Source: Cercis canadensis
Taxonomy: Eukaryota; Streptophyta; Magnoliopsida; Fabales; Fabaceae
Direction: 5' to 3'
NCBI GenBank assembly: GCA_003255065.1
Contig: QAOA01001436.1
Coordinates: 503,842 to 567,841 of the forward strand
Length of the DNA stretch: 64,000 nucleotides
The translations under genes and the position numbers were made by a program. Of the stretch, positions 63,801 through 64,000 are shown piece by piece; position 1 is the first letter of the stretch; every line of letters begins with the position of its first letter. The notes under the pieces were generated by a model, which worked only from the letters and a program-made list of their open reading frames with translations, was not told the origin of the DNA and did no database searches.

Positions 63801-64000
63801 TAAAAATGCTAAAAAGTTTGTTCAAACTTTCATCATTTGCAGGTTCGGCATCCCACATACAATAACCACGGACAACGGGACCCAGTTCTCAGACTCGGGT
63901 TTCCGGGCATTTTGTGCCGACCTCCGCATCAGGCTACATTTCATCTCGGTCGAGCATCCTCAAGCTAACGGCCAAGCAGAGGTGGCAAATCGTATATTAC
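60859..64000 (+). pseudogene. Retrotransposon pol (protease-RT-RNase H-aRNase H-integrase), with stops
   Basis: Continues in the same frame as gag. Protease (GSSADILFYHAY, then YNAILGRPSLN). Reverse transcriptase (KWRMCVDYSDLNKSCPKDPY, MPFGLKNAGTTYQRLMD, and the catalytic YVDD at 61987-61998). RNase H (ELNYHKLEKLAYALVLSARR, then VRTDQPI). A second RNase H (SVDGSSNIKGGGAGI, NNQAEYEALIAGLKLALELG, ADLLSKLAS). Integrase with an HHCC finger (about 63480-63610) and D-D-E core (WGLDLLGPFP, TTDNGTQF, HPQANGQAEV). Stops at TGA 62815-62817 and TGA 63145-63147 are the only breaks; from 63148 the frame is open to the window edge. It cannot be translated as one product as it stands. Confidence 0.92.

Larger units (their letters stand above)
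58550..64000 (+). mobile_element. Ty3/Gypsy LTR retrotransposon, Tat lineage (partial)
   Basis: Contains a 5' LTR (start uncertain, end near 59030), a primer-binding-like site, gag, protease, reverse transcriptase, RNase H, a second RNase H and integrase in the order of Ty3/Gypsy elements, running off the window at 64000. A second RNase H domain (62818-63190) before integrase is the hallmark of the plant Tat lineage (Ogre, Retand, Tat types). No chromodomain can be judged because the 3' end is missing. GC content is clearly higher than in the flanking DNA. Confidence 0.93.

Overview
This is nuclear DNA from a flowering plant, almost certainly a woody eudicot. The evidence is AT-rich intergenic DNA, GT-AG introns in compact multi-exon genes, plant-only families (hybrid proline-rich protein, CLEL/GOLVEN peptide precursor, PLS-type PPR, VAP27, Sec14/SFH, beta-xylosidase), MITEs and a plant Ty3/Gypsy element. 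It is a draft assembly: two N gaps (14309-15183 and 40336-40377) and several single-N joins. I could not fix the species.

Layout. 1-1.7 kb: two TIR elements. 2.4-2.8 kb: hybrid proline-rich protein gene (-). 6.0-9.0 kb: four-exon complex I subunit NDUFB8/ASHI gene (-) whose last exon is tandemly duplicated. 10.0-11.4 kb: two-exon L-lactate dehydrogenase gene (-). 11.9-19.1 kb: a nest of repeats containing a ~1 kb hairpin and captured pieces of ACC oxidase, beta-xylosidase and BAHD acyltransferase genes. 19.4-22.4 kb: YbaK-domain gene (+). 23.3-24.5 kb: four-exon secreted peptide gene (-) of the CLEL/GOLVEN/RGF family, invisible to a plain ORF scan. 26.4-28.8 kb: ATG8 (-). 31.8 kb: 51-residue STMP1-like micropeptide (+). 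32.7-34.9 kb: 755-residue intronless membrane protein (-). 36.6-37.6 kb: small heavy-metal-associated protein (+). 38.1-42.6 kb: a 2.2 kb segment present twice around a gap; each copy holds a truncated PPR gene and a decayed mitochondrial-type small heat-shock gene. 44.1-48.0 kb: eight-exon VAP27 gene (-). 51.5-54.4 kb: eleven-exon Sec14-like lipid-transfer gene (-), with an apparent GC-AG intron. 58.5-64.0 kb: Tat-lineage Ty3/Gypsy retrotransposon with two RNase H domains, whose gag-pol stays in one frame broken only by four stop codons; it runs off the window.

The genes are ordinary single plant loci, not an operon or pathway. Some share a theme: NDUFB8 and the STMP1-like protein are mitochondrial inner-membrane candidates, and ATG8, VAP27 and the Sec14 protein act at membranes and membrane contacts. 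I claim no functional linkage.

Exon joins were worked out by hand from splice sites, reading phase and remembered family conservation. All multi-exon models keep an open frame to a stop, but none has been checked against transcripts or databases.
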